The translations under genes were made by a program, and so were the position numbers. A DNA stretch of 64,000 nucleotides from Ditylenchus dipsaci (lineage: Eukaryota; Nematoda; Chromadorea; Rhabditida; Anguinidae). Positions 50,939 to 60,610 of this stretch are shown piece by piece (positions within the stretch are counted from its first letter, which is position 1; each line of letters opens with the position of its first letter). The stretch spans positions 124,001-188,000 of the forward strand of contig SADC01000070.1 of the NCBI GenBank assembly GCA_004194705.1, read 5' to 3'. The notes under the pieces were generated by a model that did not search any database, was not told the origin of the DNA, and saw only the letters and a list, made by a program, of their open reading frames with translations.

Positions 50939-52406
50939 CAAAGATCAGATCAGTTCAGATCAGATCAGTTCAGATCAGATCATATCAGTTCAGATCAGAT
51001 CGCCGAAGATCAGATCAGATCAGATCAAGATCAGATCAGATCGGCATAATATTTTTTCTTTAATTTTGTCAAATTTGACACTTTAAGTCAAAATTTAGCG
51101 GCGAAACGTATTTTACACAGAGTTGGGAAAAGATCAGATCGATTTAGATCAGATCAGTTCAGATCAGTTCAGATCAGTTCAGATCGGGTCAGATCGGGTC
51201 AGATCGGGTCAGATCGGGTCAGATCGGGTCAGATCGGTTGTTGATTACTGTGCAGAATTTCCCGGTGAACACGATAGCGGGGCTCCTTTTCGCTTCAATC
51301 ATTGATGAAGTAGGTGTAAAAGGTCCGGGAGGTAACACATTGTGCAGGGTCAAAATCCAGCTGGGTACCACAGGTTTTCAATTAATGCGCCATGATGGTC
51401 ATACTACACCACGCTCATAATGTACCAAAATGACCGCCAAGAATTTAGCTTTCTGAAAATACTAACCATTGACTCTTTCGATTTGAAGGTTTAAGATAAA
51501 TCACCACTTGTTTATTGGAGTAGCGATTTTCAAAACGCTCCATTCTTACTTTCTACAAGCAAAAGACTTTGTGCAGAGATAAAATATAGCTGAATAATCA
51601 AAACAAAAACAAAGAGCAGGATGTCACTGTCATTTTGGCTTCGAATGCAACTATAGTTTATTGTCAAGTTATGACAAAATGTGCAAATGAATATATAAGT
51701 TGTGACACAAATTTTTTATAACATTTTTTCCGCTGGAAAACTTTTGATTCTGACACTGCATTCGTGTTTAGCGTGGTCGATTTGCTTATAAAACTTCTTT
51801 CAAAATTTCAGAGTCCCCGTCAAATTTGATTTCCGCTCAAGACAATAAAGATTGAAATTTTAAATTCAAATGTTAATTATCTTGAACGAAATTCAAAATT
51901 TGACAGTGACTCTGAAATTTCAAAAGAAGCTTTACTTTATGAAGACCATGCTGAACACGAATCCAGTGTCCGAATGAAAGTTTTTCCAGCCGAAAAAATC
52001 TAACAACAAAAATTGTAATTAAATATGTAGTTAAAACACAATAAACCTTTCTTTTTGACTGTAAACACGTTTCGCCGTAAAATTTTGACTCAAAGTGTGA
52101 AATTTGACAAAATTAAAGAAAAAAATGTAAGCCGATCTCAGCCGATCTGACCCGATCTGACCCGATCTGACCCGATCTGAACTGATCTGAACTGATCTGA
52201 TCTAAATAGATCTGATCTTCTTTCAACTTTGTATAAAATACGTTTCGCCGTAAAATTTCGACTTAGAGTGTGAAATTTGACAAAATTAAAGAAAAAAATA
52301 TTATGCCGATCTGATCTGATCTTGATCTTGATCTGATCTGATCTTCGGCGATCTGATCTGAACTGATCTGATCTGAACTGATCTGATCTGATCTTTGCCA
52401 CCTCTG
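50939..52406. mobile_element. foldback element F: hAT-like ends, GATCAGATC arrays, 8-bp TSD tgcttggg
   Basis: A 1,468-bp element with termini CAGAGGTGGGCAAAGATC and GATCTTTGCCACCTCTG, flanked by exact 'tgcttggg' (50931-50938 and 52407-52414). Each arm has two AGATCAGATCAGTTC arrays separated by a conserved ~85-bp spacer containing GGCGAAACGTATTTTACAC. It interrupts the LINE reverse transcriptase. The centre (51241-51420) has an open frame without known domains, and 51715-52010 is a separate palindrome. Confidence 0.9.
51715..52010. repeat. palindrome inside element F
   Basis: CCGCTGGAAAACTTTTGATTC on the left and an imperfect inverse near 51975-52005 enclose 'tttcagagtcccc...ggactctgaaatt'-like arms. 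A related palindrome lies at 63000-63240. Confidence 0.6.
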
Positions 52407-52964
52407 TGCTTGGGGGGGGGGGGACATTTGCTACTAGCGCCAAAAAATTGAAAAGAGGAGGACCCAAAACTGATCCCGAGGAACCCCGCTTACTACTGTC
52501 GAATTTTTAGAAAAAGATTTACCAACTTTTGTTTGATTGTTTCCAAATATCGGGTATTTGCCTCACCATAATGAAGTATGTGAAAATTTTGAAGATTGCA
52601 AAAGATAAAGGAAGGGCACATTTTCTCAGAAGTATTTTAGGTATCTCATCCGGCGATGTATTTATTTCAGTGCCAGTTTTTCTAAGCTTTTGATAATTTC
52701 TCCTTGCTCAAAGACAACAAAGCGGCACTTATTTACTTGGGGGGGCGCATTTTTTACTAATTTGTAAATCATGTTTAAACGACTCCTAAGTAACTTTTAT
52801 GTGCTTTAAACGATAAGAAAGTCATTTTCTGACACTTTTCCACACAAAAATCGTTTTTTTGAAAAAAAATTTTTTTGACTAAAATTTGACTTTTTGCCTT
52901 GGTCCCCAAGGAAATCCAACCTGAAAGGGTACCTGGATACCACAAAAAGATGGAATTTGAACAT

Positions 52965-53215
52965 AGTTTTGTTGACTGGGGCCTACCGCATAAAGAAACT
53001 CTGGTATGCATACATTTTTATGCATCCAGAGTCACTTTCGAGTGATTTGCGTTTAAGGTATGTGGGTGTGCGCATCTCAACCCAAGCAACCAAGCCCCCT
53101 GCGCCCCCGAAGGGGGCGCAGGGGGCTTGGTTGGTTAGAGATGCGCGCGCGCACTTACCTTAGACATAATTCCGAGCAAGACTCTTGATCAAAAATGCAT
53201 TAAGCGACTCTTTTT
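52965..53215. repeat. GC-hairpin repeat family, full hairpin
   Basis: AACCAAGCCCCCTGCGCCCC and its reverse complement form an almost perfect stem at about 53078-53130, between CCTTAGACATAATTCC and TTTAAGGTATGTGGG-type shoulders. Confidence 0.8.
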
Positions 53216-53493
53216 GCCCAGCTCCAGTGACCAAAACGCGGTAGAATCCCTTAATACAAGGTGTTTTGCCTTGGTCCCCCAAGGCAATAAGTCTTATTTT
53301 GGCCAAAGAATTTTTTTTCAAAAAATCTATTTTTTACGTGGAAAAGTGTCAGAAAACAACTTTTTAATCGTTTTAAGCATATAAAAATTACTTAGAAGTC
53401 GTTTAAACATGATTTACAAATGTGCAAAAATGCGCCCCCCCCCCAAGTACATAAGTTCCAACAAAGCTACATGTTTTTTGGGTAACACTTTAG

Positions 53494-54184
53494 TTGACCC
53501 CCCCCCCACGGCTGACCCACTTTTGATGACAATTTTGAAAAACCGATTGCATATTCGTGTTTCTCGACCCCGATTTAGGCGCGAATTTACCGATCGTTTC
53601 CGGTAAAGTGAAAAAAAAATTTTTTAAACCACAGGGGGTATCATGGATTTAGTCAAAATTTGAAAAATTTGAATTTTGAAGGGATTAAGGTCTGTATAGG
53701 GAGGGGAAGGGAATAAAAAGGGGGCCAATAATCACACAGGGCCCACTAACAAGAAGATGTTGAACATAGTTTTGAAGAGTTAGAGATGCGCGCACTCACT
53801 TACCTTAGACGTGATTCCGAGAAGTACTCTTGATCATAAAATGCATATAGAGGCTCTTTTTGCCACGGCTCAGTTAAAAAACATGGTAAGACAGCCAGAA
53901 TATACCAATATATGTTTTTTCTAACGTCCTGCCATAAAAGTGGCCCCTTTTATTCCCTTCCCCTCACTATACAGCCCTTAATCCTTCAAAATTCAAAAGG
54001 CGCGAATTCAAATTTTTCAAATTTTGACTAAAATCCATGATACCCCCTGTGGCTTGAAAAAATTTTTTTTCACTTTACCGGAAACGATCGGTAAATTCGC
54101 GCCTAAATCGGGGTCGAGGAACATGAATATGCAATCGGTTTTTCAAAATTGTCATCAAAAGTGGGTCAGCCGTGGGGGGGTCAA
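53494..54184. repeat. palindromic element inserted in the LINE
   Basis: TTGACCCCCCCCCACGGCTG to CAGCCGTGGGGGGGTCAA, arms of about 230 bp (e.g. ACCGATCGTTTCCGGTAAAG and its inverse). The core matches 49485-50155. Confidence 0.9.
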
Positions 54185-54562
54185 GTAAAGTCAAGCCGTT
54201 TTTTTAGATTGCCGAGAATGGGGTAGTGAGAAGCAGCCATAGTTGTAAACAGAGAAGAAATAATCAGCAAACAGTTCCCCTTTTCGATCATCATTGTATA
54301 TGGTATGGCCTAAGTGATTTAATGAGCAAACGGGATCATTGTTCTCTTTTATTCGAGAGGCTATGTAAGTAAATATTTTAGATGGGCTTTTATTAAGAAT
54401 AGATTTTTCTTTTGAACGGTGAAATTTCCCCAGCTCGTAGTTCAGTCGGTTAGTTAAATAATCAAATTTCTCTTTCACTTTTTTATTGCTTATCGATTTA
54501 AAGAGTTGGTCCCTGTATTCGTTTAGTTTTCGGATGTGCGGTGGCTTTAACTGAAACGTTTC

Positions 54563-55222
54563 GCCACCTTTTGGACATTTGTCCAAAAGGTGGCGAGCCG
54601 CTAATTTTGCCTTGGTCCCCCTGTTGATTTTTTTATTGCAATTTTTTTTCAAAAACCGTTCCATAGGACGTTTTCCCTCATTCTTTAACGGAAAGACGGA
54701 TTGTATATCAAAATTTGGGTACTTTTTTAGTTCTCCCCCTGCGCCCCTTCGGGGGCGCAGGGGCTTGGTTGCTTGAGGTTGAGATGCGCACACACACATA
54801 CCTGAGACACAAATCACTCGAAAATGACTCTGGATGCAAAAAAACATATGCATACCAGAGTTTATTTATGCGGTAGGCCCCAGAAAGTAAAAACCTGTTC
54901 AAAATCTAGTATTTTTACCTATATTTTGCTTAAAAAGGGTTAAAATTTGGTCAAAAATATCCTGAGAAGACCATCTACACCCAAGGGGTGGGTGACAATT
55001 TTTTTTTTGATAAAATTCTATTTTTTTTATTCAGAAAGGGTTTAGAAATGCTTCTGTTTTGATATATAATACAACTTTCCTGTAAAAAATGAGGGAAAAC
55101 GTTTTATTGCACGATTTCTTGCGCAATTAGGCTGAAAAAAAATTGCAAAAAAAATCAACAGGGGACCAAGGCAAAATTAGCGGTTCGCCACCTTTGGACA
55201 AATGTTCAAAAGGTGGCGAAAC
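54563..55222. repeat. palindromic insertion with GC-hairpin core beside the LINE
   Basis: GTTTCGCCACCTTTTGGACA and its inverse near 55180-55222 bound a 660-bp unit holding a GC-hairpin copy (54725-54890) and the sequence shared with 2830-3050. Confidence 0.85.
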
Positions 55223-56011
55223 GTCCCTTTACCTTTCCAAATACTACGTGGTTCTTTTGAAAAAGACACATTTCTGGAGTTATCTGGAACTTCTTCCCTA
55301 CTACTGGATCTATTTCTGGAACTTCCAACGGCATGAACCGTTTCATTTAAAGCAACTAACCCTAGATCCTGCATCTCGCGCACCAATTCCACAGCTGTCG
55401 GACTCTTCGCAGGCAGACTTAACCTCTGTAGACCTTTGTATTCCTGGGCCTGTGCTGGAAAAGAGTCTAAACAAGTAATTCTCTAAACGCTGTCACGTCG
55501 AGGACCATTAAGTAGAGAACTCTAGAGCTTTAACTCAGGAGCTCTAAGTAGTAGTTGACAACACAAATCCTCGAAAGTGACTCTGGATGCATAAAAAGCA
55601 TGCATACCAGAGTTTGCTTTATGCGATAGGCCCCAGTTAAAAAAACTATGTTCAAATTCCATCTTTTTGAGTCGAAAAATGACCAAAAACTACAGGGGGA
55701 CCAAGGCGAAAAATGACCAAAAACCACAGGGGGGACCAAGGCAATCGAATTTTTTTTCGAAAAATGTCCTTCCCACACTTTTTTTCGCCTTTTCCATCGT
55801 TTTTAGGGCCTAAAACATACTTTCCCTTAAAAAAAAACCTATTTTCGGGCTACCCCGAATAATGTAATCCTGCCCTACTCCTTCTTATTTAGAGTGGCGG
55901 ATAATTAAAGAGAATTCGATTAATCGAATATTATTTTCAGGCTGAAGAATTGATGTTTTCGAATAAATTGGTGCACGTTCCATTTCAATCCATTGCTCTA
56001 TCGTTGAGAAT
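55223..56011. other. repeat-rich DNA upstream of DJ-1
   Basis: A GC-hairpin fragment lies at 55556-55640, with 'gggaccaaggc' motifs after it. TATTATTTTCAG at 55929-55940 is a good acceptor, either of a 5'UTR intron or for spliced-leader trans-splicing, 71 nt ahead of the DJ-1 ATG. Confidence 0.45.
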
Positions 56012-56752
56012 ATGTCAGGAAAGAGCGCTCTTATCATCGGCTCGAATGGCTCAGAAGATATTGAATTGGTAACCACCAGTGATGTTCTCAGACGTGCCAA
56101 TATCCAGGTATTTACTCTTACCCTTTCCGACTAGAAGACAACTAGGAACTCAGTTAGCAAGAGGTTGACAGAAAATTTAATTGCACAGGTCATCATAGCT
56201 GGACTGCAGGATGAGAAGGTCATCAAGTGTGCTGAGGGTACTTCAATCAATGTGGACAGGCTTCTAAATGATGTGATCGCCATGGAATTTGATGCGGTCA
56301 TCCTGCCTGGTGGGGAAATCGGAAGTCAGAACTTGGCCAAGGTGATTTGTTTCTGTCGTTTTAGAAGTGTTTCTCACAGCATTCTCATTCAGTGCAAGCG
56401 TGTGGGTGAGATCCTTCGTCGTCATGAGAAGAATGGAAGTATCGTTGCCGCGATTTGTGCTGCTCCCGTTGCTTTAGCTATTCATGGTATTGGCAAAGGT
56501 GGTCGTCTTACTTCTTACCCTTCCGTGAAAGATCTTATTGTTACCGCAGGTTGGTTTTCCTTTTTTATTTGGACTAACGTACGCTGAGTGATACCAGGAT
56601 ACGAATACAGCGAAGAAAATGTGTGTGTTTGCAAAAATGTGGTCACCAGTAGAGGGCCAGGAACCACCTTCGAATTCGCTATGATGCTCGTGGAATTGTT
56701 GTTAGGGAAAGAAAAGCGACAGATGCTCAGTAATGGGATGCTTCTAAAGTAA
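56012..56752 (+). CDS. djr-1: DJ-1/PARK7 family protein (glyoxalase/deglycase-like)
   Basis: A small redox-sensing protein of the DJ-1/PfpI superfamily; nematode DJR-1 proteins have glutathione-independent glyoxalase activity. Four exons: 56012-56107, 56189-56341, 56393-56549, 56598-56752, joining without error to 186 aa (human DJ-1 has 189). It shows the N-terminal strand ALIIGSNGSEDIE with the conserved Glu, then DAVILPGGEIGSQNL, and the nucleophile elbow AAICAAPVAL with the reactive Cys. TSRGPGTTFEFA near the end is diagnostic. At the place of the usual His of 'THP' the sequence reads SYP. AATAAA follows at 56818-56823. An upstream ATG at 55953 opens a frame that would join if one base were missing. 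Confidence 0.93.
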
Positions 56753-57569
56753 ATTTCTGCGTTTAAGATTCACAAATGTGTGGTTGTTGTTATCCCATTG
56801 TTTGTGATGCGTCGCTCAATAAAGGCTGCTGTTTTTGAACTAGTAATTTTGCTTATTGGTATTATTTCAATAACCTGGGTTGAGAGCCAATAATTATTTA
56901 AATCTGAAAGCCATCAATTTATGCAATAGAAATCCTATGTTTTTTTATTCTCTAATTGTAATTGTTTTAATATTTAGCTTTTGTGAAATGGCTACTATTT
57001 TTCAAATTTTTTCGTCAAAAAAGTGTGTCAACTATCATCCGTGAAATATCTGTTTACAAACCTAACAATATAAAAATGAGAGGATAGTGAAAAAAGTGAC
57101 GGCGGTATGAAGAAGAACGCTTACCCAGGGCTTCGAATCGTCCTTTTTAAAAAGATTTGTCCTTTTTTGGCACCCCAAATATTTTTTTATTTTTGAAAAT
57201 TTAGTCAAAATCTTTTTTTTTTCGCTTCAAAATGGCAACAAGCACTGGATAAAATAACCCTTTTACTTCAAAAACAGTCAAAATGTCCTTTTTTTCACCC
57301 AAATGTCCTTTTTTTTTGAAATTTTTCATTCGAAGCCCTGCGCTTACCGTATTTCCTGTATTAACTTCCCATGGGAATTATTTTCAACTCCTAAGTCGGA
57401 AAATTTCAAGGTCAATTTCGAGATTTTCGGGTGCTCAACGAACATCTAAAAAGTAGAAATGTCTATGCACCAAAATTTGTCCTAAAAAAAGAGAAAAATG
57501 TGTCCCGAAAAAGTTAATTTGCCCCCCCCCCCCCCATTAAAAAGTACATTTACCCCAGAAAAAGGAATA
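56753..57569. other. DJ-1 3' flank and intergenic DNA
   Basis: AATAAA at 56818-56823. The sequence from 57130 to 57350 has repeated 'gtcctttttt' in both orientations (small degenerate palindrome). No gene was seen. Confidence 0.5.
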
Positions 57570-57721
57570 CAGTGGACGCTCGATATAACGTCCCGAAATA
57601 ATTAATATTTTAGCCAGGCTACTGTGTATTCTCGATAAAACTACGCTCGGTATAACGTCCGCTCGTTATAACGTCCCATTTTGGGCGGTCCCTTGAGGGA
57701 CGTTATATCGAGCGTCGACTG
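57570..57721. mobile_element. pogo/Tigger-like MITE, TA target duplication
   Basis: A 152-bp element with ends CAGTGGACGCTCGATATAAC and GTTATATCGAGCGTCGACTG, TA on both sides. Confidence 0.9.
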
Positions 57722-58030
57722 TACCCGTTTTTCTAGTTTTGTATACAAGACCTATAGCTAATCTTGATTTTTCACTTTTTACCTTCCGTTAGCAAAATTT
57801 AAAACCCTTAGGTAGGTGATTCTAGAGCACCTCCGGAAAAAGTTAGGATATACATCTATTGAGAATGGAACACTTTTTGTGATGCACACACCTTTCCCTA
57901 TTCCTTTTGTTTGATTGCGGAAAAGTGAAACAAAGGGAGTGTGTCAACTGCAGCAATACTTCTTTTAATTTAGAAAAAAGAACGGATAGATTATGAGATT
58001 ATTTCTTGACCACTCCTTCAGTTATTTCCG

Positions 58031-58040
58031 TATATAAAAT
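58031..58040 (+). promoter_or_regulatory. TATA box of the Gly/Tyr-rich peptide gene
   Basis: TATATAAAAT lies 67 nt before the start codon, a normal distance for a short 5' leader. Confidence 0.65.
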
Positions 58041-58106
58041 CATGCTGCGTGGATTGAAGCATGCATATTTGCTCGGTTTTTCAATAACTTATATCTAAAC
58101 CCAAAA

Positions 58107-58402
58107 ATGTTTCTCCATCCTTCCACACTTTTGACCATCACCCTGGTTGTAGTCAGCCTAATGGCCATGGTCGCCTATCAGGAAGTGAAAGCTCAACGGT
58201 ATGGCTGGTACAATGGTTACTATCCTTATCCTAGGTACTGTTTTAAGCAAACAATATTACATATTTTCATGACTGAAATTTTTAGAACTAGTGCCGGCTT
58301 TTACCGACCGGGATACTATGGTCCACCCTACTATTACAAGTATCTTTTTGGCCTTTTAGTTGCGTACATCTTCAAATTGATGAAATTAGCCGCTTTTTTT
58401 AA
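58107..58402 (+). CDS. secreted Gly/Tyr/Pro-rich peptide, 64 aa
   Basis: Three exons, 58107-58234, 58286-58339 and 58390-58402, with introns of 51 and 50 nt (GTACTG...TTTTTAG and GTATCT...AAATTAG), give 64 residues. A hydrophobic signal peptide (LLTITLVVVSLMAMVAY) ends near residue 29 (EVKA). The mature part is about 35 residues, rich in Tyr, Gly, Pro and Arg: QRYGWYNGYYPYPR, then GFYRPGYYGPPYYY and the end NRFF. Unspliced, the frame runs on to 58445 with an unrelated hydrophobic tail, which I reject because the second intron matches the first in length and restores the Tyr-rich pattern. AATAAA sits at 58445-58450. It resembles nematode cuticle or antimicrobial peptides such as the YGGY-type NLP/caenacins in composition only; function is not established. 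Confidence 0.7.
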
Positions 58403-58444
58403 TAAGGCGTCTATTTCCACACGCTTCTGTATTCACCACTTCTA

Positions 58445-58450
58445 AATAAA
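58445..58450 (+). terminator. polyadenylation signal of the peptide gene
   Basis: AATAAA 43 nt after the predicted stop. Confidence 0.6.
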
Positions 58451-58616
58451 AAAATTAGGGCGTAATATTGACTAGCACATTATCACTCCTTGGTTCTTAA
58501 ACAGCTAACAAAACTGAAACTGTAATTTAAAAATTTAAAGACTTGGTCATTTTAATTTATCTGACTTTCGGATTATTCTAATGGCTGACATTGAAATTTC
58601 ACCTATAAATTCTATC

Positions 58617-58775
58617 TGACAATGGGAATTTGGCAAATTCAAATGCGCGCGGGACAATTCTCTTTCGTCTCGCACTCTACTCTTTGGAGTTATTTCGAGC
58701 GACTCAAAAGAGTACAGTGCGAGACGAAAGAGAAGTGTCCCGCGCGCATTTGAATTTGTCAAATTCTCATTTGCA
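58617..58775. repeat. palindrome with GCGCGCGGGACA arms
   Basis: Arms of about 65 bp: AATTCAAATGCGCGCGGGAC and its inverse, then TCTTTCGTCTCGCACTCTAC and its inverse, loop near 58690-58710. A worn relative lies at 4440-4520. Confidence 0.85.
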
Positions 58776-60602
58776 TCAACAAGTATGGTCCTTTAACGGC
58801 CTTTGTCGTCAAATACAAATATTTTCACTGACGTCAGTCGTGACATGCAGCTCTGGATTTCGGGTTTGCTTATAAGCTATCAAACACGGCTGGATGATTC
58901 CAACTACATAAGAAAAACTAAGCATCTAGCCGGTTGGCGGGTAAACCGAATTCCAGGGGGTTTTTGGCAAGATCGCGATTTTCAGATTTTTGCACCTTTG
59001 ACAGTCAGAATATCGTGTAGATTATGGAAAAAAATGCTAAAAAAGATTCTGGGTTTTTTTTAAAATTTGGAAAATTGAATTGGGTTTTGGCGAAAAATTT
59101 TCACTTTCTCAATTTGGAAAGTTAGGTTTTGGTGGATAAATGTGAGGCTGGTGTGACGGAAAGGGCACAAATTTGGAATCTCAACTACATTTGGTATAAG
59201 ATGTTGAGAATAAAAAAATGCATAAAAAAAATTTTTCGTGGAGACAAACTCGGTACTCAGGCCAAAAATCGACCAATTTTTGACCTAAAATTTGTGAAAA
59301 TTTTTGGAAAGTTTTTTTTGCATTTTCATATATGAAGCCGTGATTTTTTCGAATTTTATTGCAAGCTATCTGCGATAGCCCTGACCCGAATTTCAAGGGC
59401 TTCAAAACGGTAATTTCAAAACGGTAAATTAGAAAATCGAGATCTGGCCAAAATCGAGCACAGCATCGATTTTGGTTTGAACACAAGATTTTTTAGTCAA
59501 ATTCGGCCTGTGAATTGAGTTTAAAATAATCGTGGTAGGTCCCGCACGGAATTAAAAAAATATTGTTGTACGGATAAACTAGTAATGCTATTGTATGTAA
59601 AATCGTGCCATGAATTGGGTTTGACGAAACCAAAATTGCGATTTCACTCACCTAAATCCCGAAACCCGGGGCGGGTATGGATGGCCTGAAAAATCAAAAA
59701 TTTATAAAATTTTAGGTAACCTGTTACCTAACTTTCACCTGTTACCAAGATACCTGTAACTAAACTACCTGTTACCAAAAAAAAACCTGTTACCAAATAC
59801 CTGTTACTTTTGGATTTTTTAAATCAGAGGCTTCGAAGAAGCCTCTAGAACTAGAACTTTAAACACGAAGTGTTTGCTTTTACCCTCTATCTGTTTTTAC
59901 CCGAGTCATGCACCTTATAGCTAGTTTTAGACAAGTAAAGATTGAAAGGTTTTTATAAATATGCGTTCTTAAAAAGCTTTTTATCTCCACAGCTCTAAAA
60001 TTATTCAGCAGGATTCAGCCCGAAGGGCTGATACTCTTTGAAAGGGGGGGGGTGCACTTGGGCTTTTACGATTTGAAGATATGTTGCAATTTTCGACCCT
60101 AGTAGCGAATATCCCCCCCCCCCCCGCAACAATTTTTTTTCAAAATCAGGTTTAACCATTTCTAAGTAATTCTTATGCGCTAAAAACGATAAAAAAGTTG
60201 TTTTCCGACGTTTTCTGACCTAAAAAGTTGATTTTTGGAAAAAAAAATTTTGACCAAAATTCGACTTTTTGCCTTGGGGGACCAAGGTAAACCACCTTTG
60301 TAAAACCACCGTAATTGAAACTGTGAAATTTAATAAAGTTTGTTTTTTTAGCAATCGATATTACAACCGATTTGGTTAGAGCCCATGATACTACACACAG
60401 AGAATAATAGAATTTTATGACCCAAATTTATTTTGTAAAAATTTATTTATGAGTGTAACCTGTATATAATAATAAACTGTTTTCTATAAAATGAAGTTGT
60501 TACTTTAACACAAATTAGAGATGCAACGTGCGAGAAATATTATTACACTGTCATATTATTTTCCAGGCTATTTTCTTTGAAGTTTATTGGGTTTGACAAC
60601 CT
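58776..60602. other. intergenic DNA with a tandem array
   Basis: No gene recognised; several short open frames lack domains. An ACCTGTTACC array lies at 59713-59812. 'gccttggggaccaagg' at about 60270 is part of a dispersed repeat. Confidence 0.5.
59713..59812. repeat. tandem ACCTGTTACCAA repeat
   Basis: About seven imperfect units of ACCTGTTACC(AA). Unit size and style match the foldback-element arms, but no inverted partner was found nearby. Confidence 0.7.
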
Positions 60603-60610
60603 TTAATTTG

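Larger units (their letters stand above)
49121..54560 (-). mobile_element. CR1/Jockey-like LINE, interrupted by nested insertions
   Basis: Minus-strand pieces in correct 5'-3' order. Endonuclease-RT linker at 54191-54560 (PSKIFTYIASRIKENNDP, ELFADYFFSVY). RT fingers at about 52505-52690 (SPDEIPKILL, QIPDIWKQS). RT motif B at about 52440-52500 (SGVPR-SVLGP-LFNF, one frameshift). RT palm at 50359-50740 (FFISDLNNV, catalytic FADD, DLGIIFNSKLKW). Thumb at about 50190-50345 (MYKVYVRSILDFSSSV). C-terminus at 49121-49435 (EADLILLYKILKG, IHNDLPTEIFQIP). Insertions separate the pieces at about 49485-50155, 50745-52440 and 52690-54185. No endonuclease was seen. It is dead, given stops and frame breaks. 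Confidence 0.8.

Noticed and set aside
53409..53606. plus-strand 65-codon protein
   Set aside because: It lies in the arm of the palindrome at 53494-54184 with long C runs.
55177..55478. small genes on either strand between the LINE and DJ-1
   Set aside because: Both strands stay open for 70-110 codons, but neither shows a domain, a start context or splice sites; it is probably repeat-derived.
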